In this document: piece by piece, positions 24,516-33,016 of the stretch
Layout of the letters: every line of letters begins with the position of its first letter
Numbering within the stretch: position 1 is the first letter of the stretch
NCBI GenBank assembly: GCA_005808475.1
Contig: SYLY01000049.1
Location: 1 to 33,016 of the forward strand
Reading direction: 5' to 3'
DNA from: Acidobacteriota bacterium
GTDB lineage: Bacteria > Acidobacteriota > Terriglobia > Bryobacterales > Bryobacteraceae
Length of the DNA: 33,016 nt
Made by a program: the position numbers and the translations under genes
Notes under the pieces: model-generated
Database searches by the model: none
What the model was told of the DNA's origin: nothing
What the model saw: the letters and a program-made list of their open reading frames with translations, nothing else

Positions 24516-26672
24516 ATGAAACGCTCGCTTGCCTCCGCCTTGTGCTTTCTCGGCGCGGCTTTCACCGCCACCGCATGGGTCGACCGGGACGACGCCTGGG
24601 TCGCCGGACGCAAAAACTGGTGGTCCTTCCAGCCTGTCAAGCGGGCCGATGTTCCCGCGATCTCCGATCCGTGGGTGAGCACGCCCATCGACGCCTTCAT
24701 CCTCGAAGCCCTGCGCGACAAGGCGATCACACCCGTGCCCCCGCTCGACAAGGCGAGACTGGCCCGCCGCGCGGCGATCGACCTCACCGGCCTGCCCCTC
24801 CCTCCCGCACGTCTGCGCGCGTACATGAAGGACAAGTCGCCGCAAGCCTACGAGAAGCTCGTCGACGAACTGATGCGATCCCCGCAATACGGCGAGCGTT
24901 GGGCGCTGAAGTGGCTCGACGTGGTGCGTTACGCGGATACGAACGGATACGAGGCGGATGGCGAACGCCTGCACGCCTGGCGCTATCGAGACTACGTGGT
25001 CCAATCGTTCGCCGCTGGCAAGCCCTACGACCGGTTCCTCCGCGAGCAGCTCGCCGGCGACGAACTGTATCCCGGCGACCGGGACGCGCTGATCGCGACG
25101 GGCTTCCATCGCGCGGGTCCCACCCACATGGTGGGCGGCAACACCGACAAGGAGATGCTGCGCCAGGAAGTGCTCACCGAAATGACCGGCGCGATCGGTT
25201 CGGTGTTCATGGGGCTCACCATCGGTTGCGCGCGCTGCCACAATCACAAGTTCGATCCCATTCCGCAGTCCGACTACTACCGGCTGCAGGCCGTGTTCGC
25301 GGGCACGCAGGCGAAGGAGATCCCGCTTGCCACTCCCGAGGAAAAGGCGGCCCGGGAGGCCGGAGACAAGGCTCACAAGGCACGGCTCGAACCCATTCGC
25401 AAACAGCTCGCCGAGATCGAAAAGCCTTACCAGGAGCGCATCCGCGAGGAGCATCGCAAGAAGCTCGCGCCCGAATTCGTGGCCGCGCTCGATACGCCGA
25501 AGGACAAGCGCAACGACGAGCAGAAGCGGCTGGTCAAGGAAGCCGAGGCGCAGATCAAGGTTCCGTGGTACGAGATCGTGGCGGCGCTTCCGGCGGACGT
25601 TCGCGAGCGCCGCGCGGCGTTGCGGCGCCAGATGCACGATATCGAGTACGAGAAGCCCGAGCCCGGCGCGGCCGCGTGGGCCATCGAGAACATGGAATCA
25701 GCGCCCGCCACGCACATCCTGAAGGTGGGCAATCACAAGATGAAGCTCGATCCGGTGGGGCCGGGTCTGCTTCGCGTGCTGACGCCGCCCGTGGTGGACG
25801 AAAAGCCCACCGGACGGCGGGCCGCGCTGGCCGAATGGCTCGCGTCGCCGAAGCATCCGCTCACCGCGCGGGTGATGGCGAACCGGATCTGGCAGCTCCG
25901 CATGGGAACCGGACTGGTGGCGACGCCCAACGACTTCGGCATGCTCGGCGCCAAGCCGTCCAACGCGAAGCTGCTCGACTGGCTCGCGTCCGAATTCGTG
26001 GAGAAGGGCTGGAGCGTGAAGGCCATCGACCGGCTCATCCTGACGTCCAGCGTCTACCGGCTTTCCCCGGCGCGCGACGAGGCCCGGGCCGCGATCGATC
26101 CCGGCAACAAGCTCTACTGGCGCGCCAACCGCCGGCGGCTGGAAGCGGAGTTGCTCCGCGACAACGTGCTGGCCGCTTCCGGAACGCTCAACGGCAAGAT
26201 GGGCGGCCGTCCGGTGCGTGTCCCCATCGAGAAGGAAGTCTACGATCTGATCTTCACCGAGGGCGAGCCGGACAACCTCTGGCCCGCGAACCGCGACGAG
26301 TCCGAGCATCGCCGCCGCAGTCTGTACCTGCTGAACAAGCGAACCATCCGGCTTCCGTTTCTGGCGAACTTCGATCAGCCGGACAATATGAGCTCCTGTC
26401 CGGTGCGCCCCGCCAGCATCCACGCGCTGCAGGCGTTGTCGCTGCTGAACAGCGACCTGATGAAGAAGGAATCGGAGGCGTTCGCCGAACGGCTGCGTTC
26501 CGAATGCAAGGGCGCCGATTGCCAAGTGAAGCTCGCCTACACGCTGGCGTTATCGCGCGATCCGGCCGCCGCCGAGATGGCGATGGCGAAGCGGTTCTTC
26601 GCCTCTGGCGGTCCGCTTGCCGATTTCTGCCTGGCTTTGCTCAACAGAAACGAGTTCGTCTATGTCCCCTGA
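24516..26672 (+). CDS. Secreted DUF1549/DUF1553 protein
   Basis: A 718-residue protein with a signal peptide ([20 protein letters not shown]) followed by a DUF1549 domain and a DUF1553 domain, a pair known from Planctomycetes, Verrucomicrobia and Acidobacteriota. DUF1549 shows the DLTGLP and [20 protein letters not shown] segments and [20 protein letters not shown]. The CxxCH in the last looks like a heme motif but is part of the family signature. DUF1553 begins around residue 435 ([20 protein letters not shown]) and contains the usual SVYRLSP and [12 protein letters not shown] segments. The cytochrome-like domain that often precedes DUF1549 is absent. A charged, Lys/Glu-rich insert lies at about 270-360. 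It overlaps the DUF1501 gene by 11 bases. The biochemical function of the family is not established. Confidence 0.9.
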   Translation: MKRSLASALCFLGAAFTATAWVDRDDAWVAGRKNWWSFQPVKRADVPAISDPWVSTPIDAFILEALRDKAITPVPPLDKARLARRAAIDLTGLPLPPARLRAYMKDKSPQAYEKLVDELMRSPQYGERWALKWLDVVRYADTNGYEADGERLHAWRYRDYVVQSFAAGKPYDRFLREQLAGDELYPGDRDALIATGFHRAGPTHMVGGNTDKEMLRQEVLTEMTGAIGSVFMGLTIGCARCHNHKFDPIPQSDYYRLQAVFAGTQAKEIPLATPEEKAAREAGDKAHKARLEPIRKQLAEIEKPYQERIREEHRKKLAPEFVAALDTPKDKRNDEQKRLVKEAEAQIKVPWYEIVAALPADVRERRAALRRQMHDIEYEKPEPGAAAWAIENMESAPATHILKVGNHKMKLDPVGPGLLRVLTPPVVDEKPTGRRAALAEWLASPKHPLTARVMANRIWQLRMGTGLVATPNDFGMLGAKPSNAKLLDWLASEFVEKGWSVKAIDRLILTSSVYRLSPARDEARAAIDPGNKLYWRANRRRLEAELLRDNVLAASGTLNGKMGGRPVRVPIEKEVYDLIFTEGEPDNLWPANRDESEHRRRSLYLLNKRTIRLPFLANFDQPDNMSSCPVRPASIHALQALSLLNSDLMKKESEAFAERLRSECKGADCQVKLAYTLALSRDPAAAEMAMAKRFFASGGPLADFCLALLNRNEFVYVP

Positions 26673-28092
26673 TCCCGGCCACATCTCCCGAGCGGCATCG
26701 CGCCGCGACATCCTGCGGCGGGCGGGGAACGGCTTCGGCGCGCTCGCCCTGCAATCGCTGCTGGCGCGTGACGGCCATGCGGCGCGAGCGAATCCCCTGG
26801 CCGCCAAGCCGCAGCACTTCGGCGCAAAGGCGAAGTCGGTGATCTTCCTGTTCATGGTGGGCGGACCGAGCCAGATCGACACCTACGATCCCAAGCCCGG
26901 CTTGAAGAAGTTCGAGGGCCAGCGCATGCCGGAGAGTTTCGGCAAGGTGGTGAGCCAGTTCACCGACGGCACCACGCCGGTGCTGGCCAGCCCGTGGAAC
27001 TTCCGCCAGTACGGGCAATCGGGAACCTGGGTGTCGGACCTGATGCCGCACACGGCGAAGTGCGTGGACGACATCTGCTTCGTGCGCAACTTTATCACCG
27101 AGAGCGTGGTCCACGCGCCGGCAATGTACCAGGTGATGAGCGGCCGTATCCTGATGGGCTTCCCGTCGGTGGGCTCGTGGGTCACCTATGGGCTCGGCTC
27201 GTCGTCGGAGAACCTGCCCGCTTATGTCGTGATGCCGCAGCCGGAGGGCACACCCGAAGGCGGACCTCCGATGTGGGGCTCGGCTTTCCTACCCGCCGTT
27301 TATCAGGGAACTCTGTTGCGGCCCGGGGCGAAGCCGATCCTGCATCTGCATCCGGGCGCGGAGGTATCGGACCAGCGGCAGCGGGCCCGGCTCGACTTGC
27401 TACAGAAAATGAACGATCTCGATACGCCGGAAGGGGACGAAGAGTTTTCGGCGCGGATCAGTTCTTACGAACTCGCCTACCGCATGCAGTCGCACGCGCC
27501 GGAGGCGGTGGATCTGGCGAAGGAGTCCGAGGGGACGCGGCGGCTTTATGGCATGGATCACGAGTTCGCGCCAATGCGGGAGTTCGCGACACGTTGTTTG
27601 CTGGCGCGGCGGTTCGTGGAGCGGGGAGTGCGGTTCGTGCAGATTTATCATGGCGGCGGTCCGCTGAGCTTCCAGTGGGACGCCCACGACAACCTGAAGG
27701 GCAACCACGACCGGATGTGCCTGATGTCGGATCAGCCCGTGGCGGCGCTGCTCACCGATCTGAAGCAGCGGGGTCTGCTCGATTCGACGCTGGTGGTGTG
27801 GGGCAGCGAGTTCGGCCGCACGCCGATGTCGCAGAGCGGCAACGGGCGGGATCACAACCCGAACGGCTTCACCATGTGGTTCGCGGGCGGCGGTGTGAAG
27901 GGCGGACAGGTGCTGGGCGACACCGACGATTTCGGGCTGCACGCGATCGACGGCTGGCATATGCGGGATTTTCACGCGACGATCCTGCACGCGGCGGGTT
28001 TGGATCAACATAAGCTGTGGTACTTGCACAATGGCCGTCATGAGAAGCTCACCGACTTCGGCGGAAAAGTCATCCAGAAGGTCTTCGCGTAG
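26662..28092 (+). CDS. DUF1501 family protein with Tat signal
   Basis: A 476-residue protein of the DUF1501 family, distantly related to alkaline phosphatases and sulfatases. The N-terminus includes [22 protein letters not shown], a twin-arginine-type signal. Conserved family segments are [65 protein letters not shown] and [23 protein letters not shown]. The H-N-G and GRDHNP residues recall metal-binding positions of the alkaline phosphatase fold. ATG 26662 overlaps the end of the DUF1549/DUF1553 gene and is preferred to 26617, which would put extra sequence before the Tat motif. The two families are almost always found together, so a shared extracytoplasmic process is likely but unproven. 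Confidence 0.92.
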   Translation: MSPDPGHISRAASRRDILRRAGNGFGALALQSLLARDGHAARANPLAAKPQHFGAKAKSVIFLFMVGGPSQIDTYDPKPGLKKFEGQRMPESFGKVVSQFTDGTTPVLASPWNFRQYGQSGTWVSDLMPHTAKCVDDICFVRNFITESVVHAPAMYQVMSGRILMGFPSVGSWVTYGLGSSSENLPAYVVMPQPEGTPEGGPPMWGSAFLPAVYQGTLLRPGAKPILHLHPGAEVSDQRQRARLDLLQKMNDLDTPEGDEEFSARISSYELAYRMQSHAPEAVDLAKESEGTRRLYGMDHEFAPMREFATRCLLARRFVERGVRFVQIYHGGGPLSFQWDAHDNLKGNHDRMCLMSDQPVAALLTDLKQRGLLDSTLVVWGSEFGRTPMSQSGNGRDHNPNGFTMWFAGGGVKGGQVLGDTDDFGLHAIDGWHMRDFHATILHAAGLDQHKLWYLHNGRHEKLTDFGGKVIQKVFA

Positions 28093-29092
28093 CGCCTGGC
28101 GGTTGGCCGTGCTGCCCCTGGCGGCGGCTTGCGTGTTCGCGCAGGTGGGCGCGGAGGTGGTGACGGACGCCGATGGGCGCATCATCAAGGACACGCGCAC
28201 CCAGAAGCCCACGGGAACTCCGCCGCCGACCGGCGCTCCCGCCGAGGCGGCTCCCGCCAAGCCCGGCGAGCCTGCCCCAGCCCCGCCCGCGCCCACCGCG
28301 CGCGAGAAGGCGGAGGCGCTCGAGGAAGCGACGCGCGCGCGGATCGACGAAGTCCGCGAAGCCGTATGGGCGTTCACCGAGAACCTGCCCAACTTCACCT
28401 GCGAGCAGCATGTGAAGCGGAACGAGTCGGAGGATCGGGCCAAGACGTGGAAGCTGAAGGATCGCGTCTTCGTGGACGTGGTCTATTCGAATGGCGTGGA
28501 GAACTACATCAACGCGAAGCATAACGGCAAGCCGATCAAGAAGGGGAGTCCGTTGGACTCTGGCTCCTGGTCCACCGGCGAGTACGGCACCATTCAAAAG
28601 GACGTGCTGGCCCACAACACGGACGCGAAATTCCGCTACGAAAAGGACTCCACGTTCGGCGGCCGCGCGGTGGCGTTGTTCAGCTACACGGTGCAGCGTC
28701 CGAACTCGCACTGGAAGGTCACGGGCGACAAGGAGACGCTGATGCCCGCCTATCGCGGCCAGATCTGGGTGGACAAGGAGAACAAGCGCATCCTGCGCAT
28801 CGAGATGCAAGCCCGGCAGATCCCGAAGGAGTTCCAGTTCGACGCGGTGGACATGACCGTGGACTACGGCACGGTGAAGATCGGCGGCAAGGAGTACGTC
28901 ATGCCGGTGCGCGCGGAGAATCTGGCGTGCCAACGGTATTCGCTGCGCTGTACGAAGAACGAGACGGAGTTCAAGAACTACAAGCAGTTCAGCGCGGAGT
29001 CGACGGTGTCGGCGGCGGAGTCGACGATTTCGTTCGACGCGCCGGAGGAGAAGGCGGCGGAGTTGGACAAGAAGAAGCCGAAGAAGAAGTAG
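28031..29092 (+). CDS. Secreted hypothetical protein, acidobacterial 'LPNFTC' type
   Basis: About 353 residues. A basic stretch and a hydrophobic segment ([14 protein letters not shown]) form a signal peptide. A Pro/Ala-rich linker follows at about 58-90, then a helical stretch leading to [20 protein letters not shown], and a beta-rich domain ending in a Lys-rich tail (DKKKPKKK). I recall similar LPNFxC proteins, often in many copies, in Acidobacteriota, but know no function. The beta-rich part with [19 protein letters not shown] resembles outer-membrane lipoprotein carrier-like folds, a weak guess. The first ATG (28031) lies 62 bases inside the DUF1501 gene. ATG 28040, or TTG 28103 and GTG 28109 after that gene's stop, are alternatives, so the start is uncertain. 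Confidence 0.75.
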   Translation: MAVMRSSPTSAEKSSRRSSRSAWRLAVLPLAAACVFAQVGAEVVTDADGRIIKDTRTQKPTGTPPPTGAPAEAAPAKPGEPAPAPPAPTAREKAEALEEATRARIDEVREAVWAFTENLPNFTCEQHVKRNESEDRAKTWKLKDRVFVDVVYSNGVENYINAKHNGKPIKKGSPLDSGSWSTGEYGTIQKDVLAHNTDAKFRYEKDSTFGGRAVALFSYTVQRPNSHWKVTGDKETLMPAYRGQIWVDKENKRILRIEMQARQIPKEFQFDAVDMTVDYGTVKIGGKEYVMPVRAENLACQRYSLRCTKNETEFKNYKQFSAESTVSAAESTISFDAPEEKAAELDKKKPKKK

Positions 29093-29118
29093 GGCGGTGT
29101 GCGGTAGAGTCGGACTTG

Positions 29119-30585
29119 ATGGAGTTCAGCTACAAGTGGAAGCCGATCGTCGACCTCTCGCCGGAGGCTTCCTTTTCGAGAACCAACGATTTGGCGGCCT
29201 TGATCCGTGTTTGGCGCGAGCAACGGGACAAGATCGCGAACCGAGGGGCTCTCAGCCAATTGACCGAACGGCTCGAGCGGCAGATGGCGATAGAAGGCGG
29301 CATCATCGAGCGGGCCTACACTCTGGATCGTGGAATTACCCTACTGTTGATCGAGCGCGGGATCGACGCCAGCCTGATCCCGCACCACGCCACGAATAAG
29401 GACCCTGGTTGGGTCGCCGGCACGATACAAGATCATCTGAATGCGGCGGAGGGAGTCTACGACCAGATCAAGTCCGGGAGATCGCTGACTGTCGGATTCG
29501 TCAAGCAGTTGCACGGTGTCCTGATGCGCCGTCAAACGCACACCGAGGCGGTGGACCAGTTCGGGAATCCCATTCGCGTCGAGATGTTGCGGGGAGAATA
29601 CAAGCGGCGTCCGAACAGCCCGAGGCGCACCGATGGGCGTGTGCACGAGTATTGCCCTCCCGAGCACGTCGCTACCGAGATGGAGCGGTTGCTCGACTTT
29701 CATCGAGCTCACACGGAACGCCACGTGCCGCCCGAGATCGAGGCTGCGTGGCTACACCACGCTTTCGCGCAGATCCACCCTTTTCAGGATGGCAACGGAA
29801 GGATCGCACGTCTGCTGGCGAGCTACGTGTTCATTCGCGCCGAAGGGTTTCCGCTCGTGCTCGTGGACGAAGAGCATCGAAGCCGCTACATCGACGCTCT
29901 GGAGCGCGCCGACGAGACAGGGGACCTGTCTGCTCTGATCGAACTCTTCACGGAGGTCCAACGGGCCGCGCTTGTCCAGGCGCTGGGAGCGGCGCGCGAT
30001 ACACACGTCACGCTCGACGTGAGTGCAGCGGTGGCGGCCGCGGCCCACGCCGTGGCCTCTCGCCAACCGCCGGCGCAAGCCCTGGCCGCCGCCAACTCCA
30101 CGGCGAGCGCGTTGATGGATGCCTGCCAAGCGCGCCTACAGCGCGTCGAAGAGGAGCTCAGCGACAGTTTCGCGAAAATGCCGGCGTTCTCCTTTTCCGT
30201 GGAGCATGAGGGGGACCAGGGCGAGAAGCGCCATTACTTCCGCCGGCAAGTGAACGACGTCGCGAAACGCCTGGCGTATTTCGCCAATACCGGCGCATTC
30301 CACGATTGGGCGCGGCTGCTCCTCCGCTCGGACGGGCATGCGGTGATTCTGATTTCGGCGCATGCGGTAGGACGGCCGCACTCTGGAATCCTGGCGATTT
30401 CCGCGTGCTTCTTCCATCGCGTCCGTTCCGAAGAGGTCACCGAAGAGTCGGGGCTCGAGCCCATTTGCGACTCCTGGTTCCAGGTCAGCTATTTGGACAC
30501 AGCCGAATCCCTCATGCCGAGGTTTCAGGCGTGGCTGGATGGCGCGTTAGCTCGCGGTCTGAACCTGTGGCGCGCCGGACTGTAG
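29119..30585 (+). CDS. Fic family protein (putative AMP transferase)
   Basis: A 488-residue Fic-domain protein. The active-site motif HPFQDGNGRIAR (220-231) is complete, with the catalytic His220 and the phosphate-binding GNGR, and GEYKRRPNSP (159-168) forms the flap that holds the target. Fic enzymes transfer AMP, or sometimes other phosphate-containing groups, to hydroxyl groups of target proteins. Class II Fic proteins carry an N-terminal inhibitory (S/T)xxxE(G/N) helix. Here the matching place reads QMAIEG (55-60), with Glu59 present but Gln in place of Ser/Thr. The C-terminal 160 residues (about 330-488) are not part of the Fic fold and I cannot assign them. No antitoxin gene is adjacent. 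The gene meets the TPR gene tail to tail with no spacer. Confidence 0.9.
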   Translation: MEFSYKWKPIVDLSPEASFSRTNDLAALIRVWREQRDKIANRGALSQLTERLERQMAIEGGIIERAYTLDRGITLLLIERGIDASLIPHHATNKDPGWVAGTIQDHLNAAEGVYDQIKSGRSLTVGFVKQLHGVLMRRQTHTEAVDQFGNPIRVEMLRGEYKRRPNSPRRTDGRVHEYCPPEHVATEMERLLDFHRAHTERHVPPEIEAAWLHHAFAQIHPFQDGNGRIARLLASYVFIRAEGFPLVLVDEEHRSRYIDALERADETGDLSALIELFTEVQRAALVQALGAARDTHVTLDVSAAVAAAAHAVASRQPPAQALAAANSTASALMDACQARLQRVEEELSDSFAKMPAFSFSVEHEGDQGEKRHYFRRQVNDVAKRLAYFANTGAFHDWARLLLRSDGHAVILISAHAVGRPHSGILAISACFFHRVRSEEVTEESGLEPICDSWFQVSYLDTAESLMPRFQAWLDGALARGLNLWRAGL

Positions 30586-32325
30586 CTAATTCCGCGCGGG
30601 CTTGGTCGTGAGTTCGAGGAAGACTCTCCGCTCCATCGCCGCGTCCTCCGCCGCGCCCGCCGCGTCGCCGAGCAGCTTTCGCGCGGCGGAACGGTTCTTG
30701 TACGCGTTGGGATAGCGCGGGTTGATCTTGATCGCGGCGTCGCAGTCGGCCAGCGCCTCCCGCCCCTGCCGCAGCCGCAGCCGCGCGTAGCAGCGTGCGT
30801 TGAGCGCCTGAAACAGACCGGGATCGGCCTTTATCGCGTCGGACAAGACGAAGATCGCATCCTCGTAGTTGCCCGATTGCACCAGCGCGCGGCCCTTCTG
30901 GTGGATCTCTTCGGGACTGCCCTTGGGCGGCGGTGGCTTCACCGGCTTCGGCGGCGTCACGGCGACCTTCGGAGCCGACGGCGGTGGAACCGGCTTGGGT
31001 GGTTCCACCTTCACGGGCGCGGCCGGCTCGGGCTTCGGCTCGGGCGCCGGCGCTGGCGCGGGAACGACCGGTGCGACAGGCGTGGCGGGTTCTTCCTTGG
31101 GCGCCTCCGCCTTGCGATTCTTCAGGTCGAAGATGTCCGTCGCGGCCAACGGCGATGTCGCCAGCAGGGTTCGTTCGGCGGCGGGTTCGGGCTTGGCTTC
31201 CGCGATCTTCACGCGCGCCTTAGCGATCAGGGTCTTCGATTCCTCGTCCCCGGGCACGAGCTTCACGGCCTCTTCGAAGTCCCGCACCGCTTCCTCGTAG
31301 CGGCCCATCAGGAAGTACGCGTTCCCTCGCGCGAACCACGCGGTGTGGAGCTTAGGATCGATCTGAATCGCCTTGGTGCGGTCGGCCAGCCCTTTTTCGT
31401 GCGCGCCCGCCACGTGATACGATCCCCCGCGCGCGATCAGAGCCTCCGGGTTTCGCGGATCGGCTTCCACGGCGCGGTCGCGATCGGCGAACGCCTTCTC
31501 CGGCTCCGACATCCGTGTGTAGGTGGCGGCCCGTGCGAGCAGCACCTTCGAATCCATCGGGTTCTGCTCGAGAGCCTTGGCAAAATCCGCCGCGGACTTT
31601 TCCCAATTTTCGAGCGCGTGATGCGCGGCGCCGCGCAGTGCGTAGGCGCGGCCGCCGGGCTTCGGCATGGACGCTATCACTTTGTCCAGGTCCTCGATCG
31701 CCTTCTGGAAGCGGCCAGCGTTGCCGTGCGCGGAAGCCCGTTCGAGGTAGGCGTCCCAGAGGTCCGGTTTGAGCAGGATGGCGCGATCGAAGTCCTCGAT
31801 GGCGTCCTCGAACCGTTGCAGGCCTGCCTTCGCCATGCCCCGGTCCTTCCAGGCGTTGTTGTTGTCGAGCCTCATCTTGATGCCCAGATCCAGATCGTCG
31901 ATCGCCGCTTGAAAGCTACCGAGCGCGAGATGCGCCGCGCCGCGGCCGTTGTAAATGGCGGACGACTTCCGGCCCAGATCGATGCAGCGACCGTACGCGT
32001 CCACCGCCTTGCCATTCTGGCCCAGCGCCCGAAGCGCCTCGCCGCGGCCGAAGTGCGCTTCGCTGTCCTTGCCGTTCATGTTGACCACGAGGTCCAGGTC
32101 GTCGAGCGCCTTGGTGTTGACGCCCGTCGACAGATACGAAAAAGCGCGAGCCCGGCGTGGATCGGTCCACTCCGGGCTCTGTGCCACCGCGGCGCTGAAC
32201 CAGCCGATCGCCTGCTCGTGCAAACCGGTCGACTGGAATTTCAGCGCCTGATCGTAGGCTGCCTTCGATTTCCGGTCCTGCGGGAACAGGGGAATCGAGA
32301 GCAGGAGAAGTAATAGAACCACCAT
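30586..32325 (-). CDS. Tetratricopeptide repeat protein with Pro-rich linker
   Basis: A 579-residue protein beginning with a hydrophobic signal or anchor (MVVLLLLLLSIPLFPQ). About ten TPR units fill residues 18-370 (for example AIYNGRGAAHLALGSFQAAI and AWFARGNAYFLMGRYEEAV). Next comes a linker of about 100 residues rich in Pro, Ala and Lys (about 372-470), then two or three more TPRs to the end. TPR arrays hold protein partners together. The linker may span the periplasm or act as a flexible arm. The start is supported by AGGGG 8 nt upstream. It lies 16 nt downstream of the pyrophosphatase gene in the same direction, so the two are probably co-transcribed. Its partner is unknown. Confidence 0.88.
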   Translation of the reverse strand: MVVLLLLLLSIPLFPQDRKSKAAYDQALKFQSTGLHEQAIGWFSAAVAQSPEWTDPRRARAFSYLSTGVNTKALDDLDLVVNMNGKDSEAHFGRGEALRALGQNGKAVDAYGRCIDLGRKSSAIYNGRGAAHLALGSFQAAIDDLDLGIKMRLDNNNAWKDRGMAKAGLQRFEDAIEDFDRAILLKPDLWDAYLERASAHGNAGRFQKAIEDLDKVIASMPKPGGRAYALRGAAHHALENWEKSAADFAKALEQNPMDSKVLLARAATYTRMSEPEKAFADRDRAVEADPRNPEALIARGGSYHVAGAHEKGLADRTKAIQIDPKLHTAWFARGNAYFLMGRYEEAVRDFEEAVKLVPGDEESKTLIAKARVKIAEAKPEPAAERTLLATSPLAATDIFDLKNRKAEAPKEEPATPVAPVVPAPAPAPEPKPEPAAPVKVEPPKPVPPPSAPKVAVTPPKPVKPPPPKGSPEEIHQKGRALVQSGNYEDAIFVLSDAIKADPGLFQALNARCYARLRLRQGREALADCDAAIKINPRYPNAYKNRSAARKLLGDAAGAAEDAAMERRVFLELTTKPARN

Positions 32326-32341
32326 GACGGCAGCCCCTATT

Positions 32342-33016
32342 TTACTTCTCGATGCGCATGCCGTAGAAGCTGCGGTACACGAAGAAGAGCGCCACCATCA
32401 GGAAAAGGAACGACAGCACCTGGGTGAGGCCCGCGTTGTCCTTGCTCAACGAGACCGCCAACTCCACCGCCAGCAGTCCGAAAAGGGTCGTGAACTTGAT
32501 GATCGGATTGAGCGCCACCGAGGAGGTATCCTTGAACGGATCGCCCACTGTGTCGCCGACGACGGTGGCCGCGTGCAGATCGGTTCCCTTCGCCTTCAGT
32601 TCGGTCTCCACGATCTTCTTGGCATTGTCCCAGGCTCCGCCCGCGTTGGCCATGAAAATGGCCTGGTACAGTCCGAACAGCGCGATGGAGATCAGGTACC
32701 CGATGAAGAAGAACGGCTCGTAGAACGCGAACGAGAGCGTGGCGAAGAACACCGTGAGAAAGATGTTGAACATGCCCTTCTGCGCGTACTGTGTGCAGAT
32801 CTCCACCACCTTCTTGGAGTCGGCCACCGAGGCTTTCGTGACGCCTTCGAGCTTGATGTTCGCCTTGATGAACTCCACCGCGCGATAGGCGCCGGTGGTC
32901 ACCGCCTGGGTGGACGCGCCGGTGAACCAGTAGATCACCGCGCCGCCGGCGATAAGCCCGAGCAGGAACGGCGGATGCAGGATTCGGCGTCCCGCATCCG
33001 CAAAATCCACGCTTCC
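32342..33016 (-). CDS. hppA: Membrane-bound proton/sodium-translocating pyrophosphatase, C-terminal part
   Basis: The last 224 residues of a membrane pyrophosphatase; the start lies beyond the window edge. NAGGAWDNAKKIVE, then VVGDTVGDPFKDT and SVALNPIIKFTTLFGLLAVE, are the conserved C-terminal signature of the family. The Asp and Lys residues here belong to the pyrophosphate and magnesium site. The enzyme splits cytoplasmic pyrophosphate and uses the energy to pump ions outward. The residues that decide potassium dependence and ion choice lie further upstream and are not visible. The fragment has several transmembrane helices and ends RSFYGMRIEK. An insert-like segment (IKANIKLEGVTKASVADSKK) sits where some bacterial forms have a short periplasmic loop. 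Confidence 0.95.
   Translation of the reverse strand, partial: GSVDFADAGRRILHPPFLLGLIAGGAVIYWFTGASTQAVTTGAYRAVEFIKANIKLEGVTKASVADSKKVVEICTQYAQKGMFNIFLTVFFATLSFAFYEPFFFIGYLISIALFGLYQAIFMANAGGAWDNAKKIVETELKAKGTDLHAATVVGDTVGDPFKDTSSVALNPIIKFTTLFGLLAVELAVSLSKDNAGLTQVLSFLFLMVALFFVYRSFYGMRIEK

Noticed and set aside
24500-26842. 780-codon ORF in the frame next to the DUF1549/DUF1553 gene
   Set aside because: Arg/Gly/Ala-rich shadow; the other frame carries a full signal peptide and two recognised domains.
30877-32313. Long plus-strand ORF of 478 codons
   Set aside because: Antisense of the TPR gene; the repeats are clear only on the minus strand.
1-33016. CRISPR arrays, insertion sequences, transposases, integrases and rRNA
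   Set aside because: Read for direct repeats with regular spacing, terminal inverted repeats and recombinase motifs; none found by eye. The tRNA-adjacent remnant has no integrase in the window.

Overview
The window reads as a GC-rich chromosomal segment of an acidobacterium, most likely of the Solibacteres / Bryobacter type. This is an inference from gene content: a DUF1549/DUF1553 plus DUF1501 pair, a Tat-exported sulfatase, PEP-CTERM proteins, a YfhO-like membrane protein, an exported UxuA-like protein, and a secreted protein with the 'LPNFTC' type of sequence I associate with Acidobacteriota. No rRNA, ribosomal protein or other firm taxonomic marker is present.

Layout. (1) 90-1643 (+) is a two-domain GT2 glycosyltransferase. 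(2) 1650-4552 (-) is a translationally coupled sulfatase and FAD-dependent oxidoreductase. (3) 4708-6072 (-) holds two tandem PEP-CTERM paralogues. (4) 6150-8791 (-) is a short run of DsbA-like thioredoxin protein, SDR oxidoreductase and MFS transporter. (5) 8841-9260 (+) is a lone HNH protein. (6) 9287-18855 (-) is the core of the window: a nine-gene, tightly packed surface-polysaccharide operon. In transcription order it encodes an extended-SDR epimerase, a polyprenyl-phosphate sugar-1-phosphate transferase, a second epimerase, a radical SAM/SPASM protein, a BY-kinase-like protein without a P-loop, two GT4 glycosyltransferases, a PIG-L deacetylase and a YfhO-family membrane protein. Gaps are 1-27 nt, or four-base start/stop overlaps. 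A good sigma70-type promoter lies at 18977-19005. (7) 19090-20169 (-) is an exported UxuA-like TIM-barrel protein. (8) 20212-22926 (-) is a 904-residue GT4 protein with a coiled coil. (9) 23131-24378 (+) is a decaying AAA ATPase / DUF4276 gene pair directly upstream of a tRNA-Ile with the rare anticodon UAU (24388-24464). (10) 24516-29092 (+) is a DUF1549/DUF1553, DUF1501 and secreted-protein series. (11) 29119-30585 (+) is a Fic protein. (12) 30586-33016 (-) is a TPR protein downstream of the 3' part of a membrane pyrophosphatase gene.

How the parts may work together. The polysaccharide operon contains most of what is needed to start a glycan on a lipid carrier (sugar-phosphate transferase), make or modify nucleotide sugars (two epimerases, possibly the radical SAM protein), extend it (GT4 enzymes) and deacetylate it (PIG-L). 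No Wzx, Wzy, Wza/Wzc or exosortase gene is visible, so polymerisation and export must be encoded elsewhere. The PEP-CTERM pair and the two glycosyltransferases outside the operon fit a region devoted to the cell surface. The sulfatase pair, UxuA-like protein and DUF1549/DUF1501 pair fit breakdown of complex carbohydrate outside the cytoplasm.

The least expected items are the BY-kinase-like protein that lacks its nucleotide-binding residues, the radical SAM enzyme beside it, a GT4 lacking the second Glu of its signature, a PEP-CTERM paralogue with a PKP signal, and the pseudogenised ATPase/DUF4276 module next to tRNA-Ile(UAU). I do not see a clearly intact, wholly new system. No gene-free stretch exceeds 300 bases. 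The longest are 18856-19089 (promoter and hairpin, described below) and 22927-23130, where I see nothing functional.
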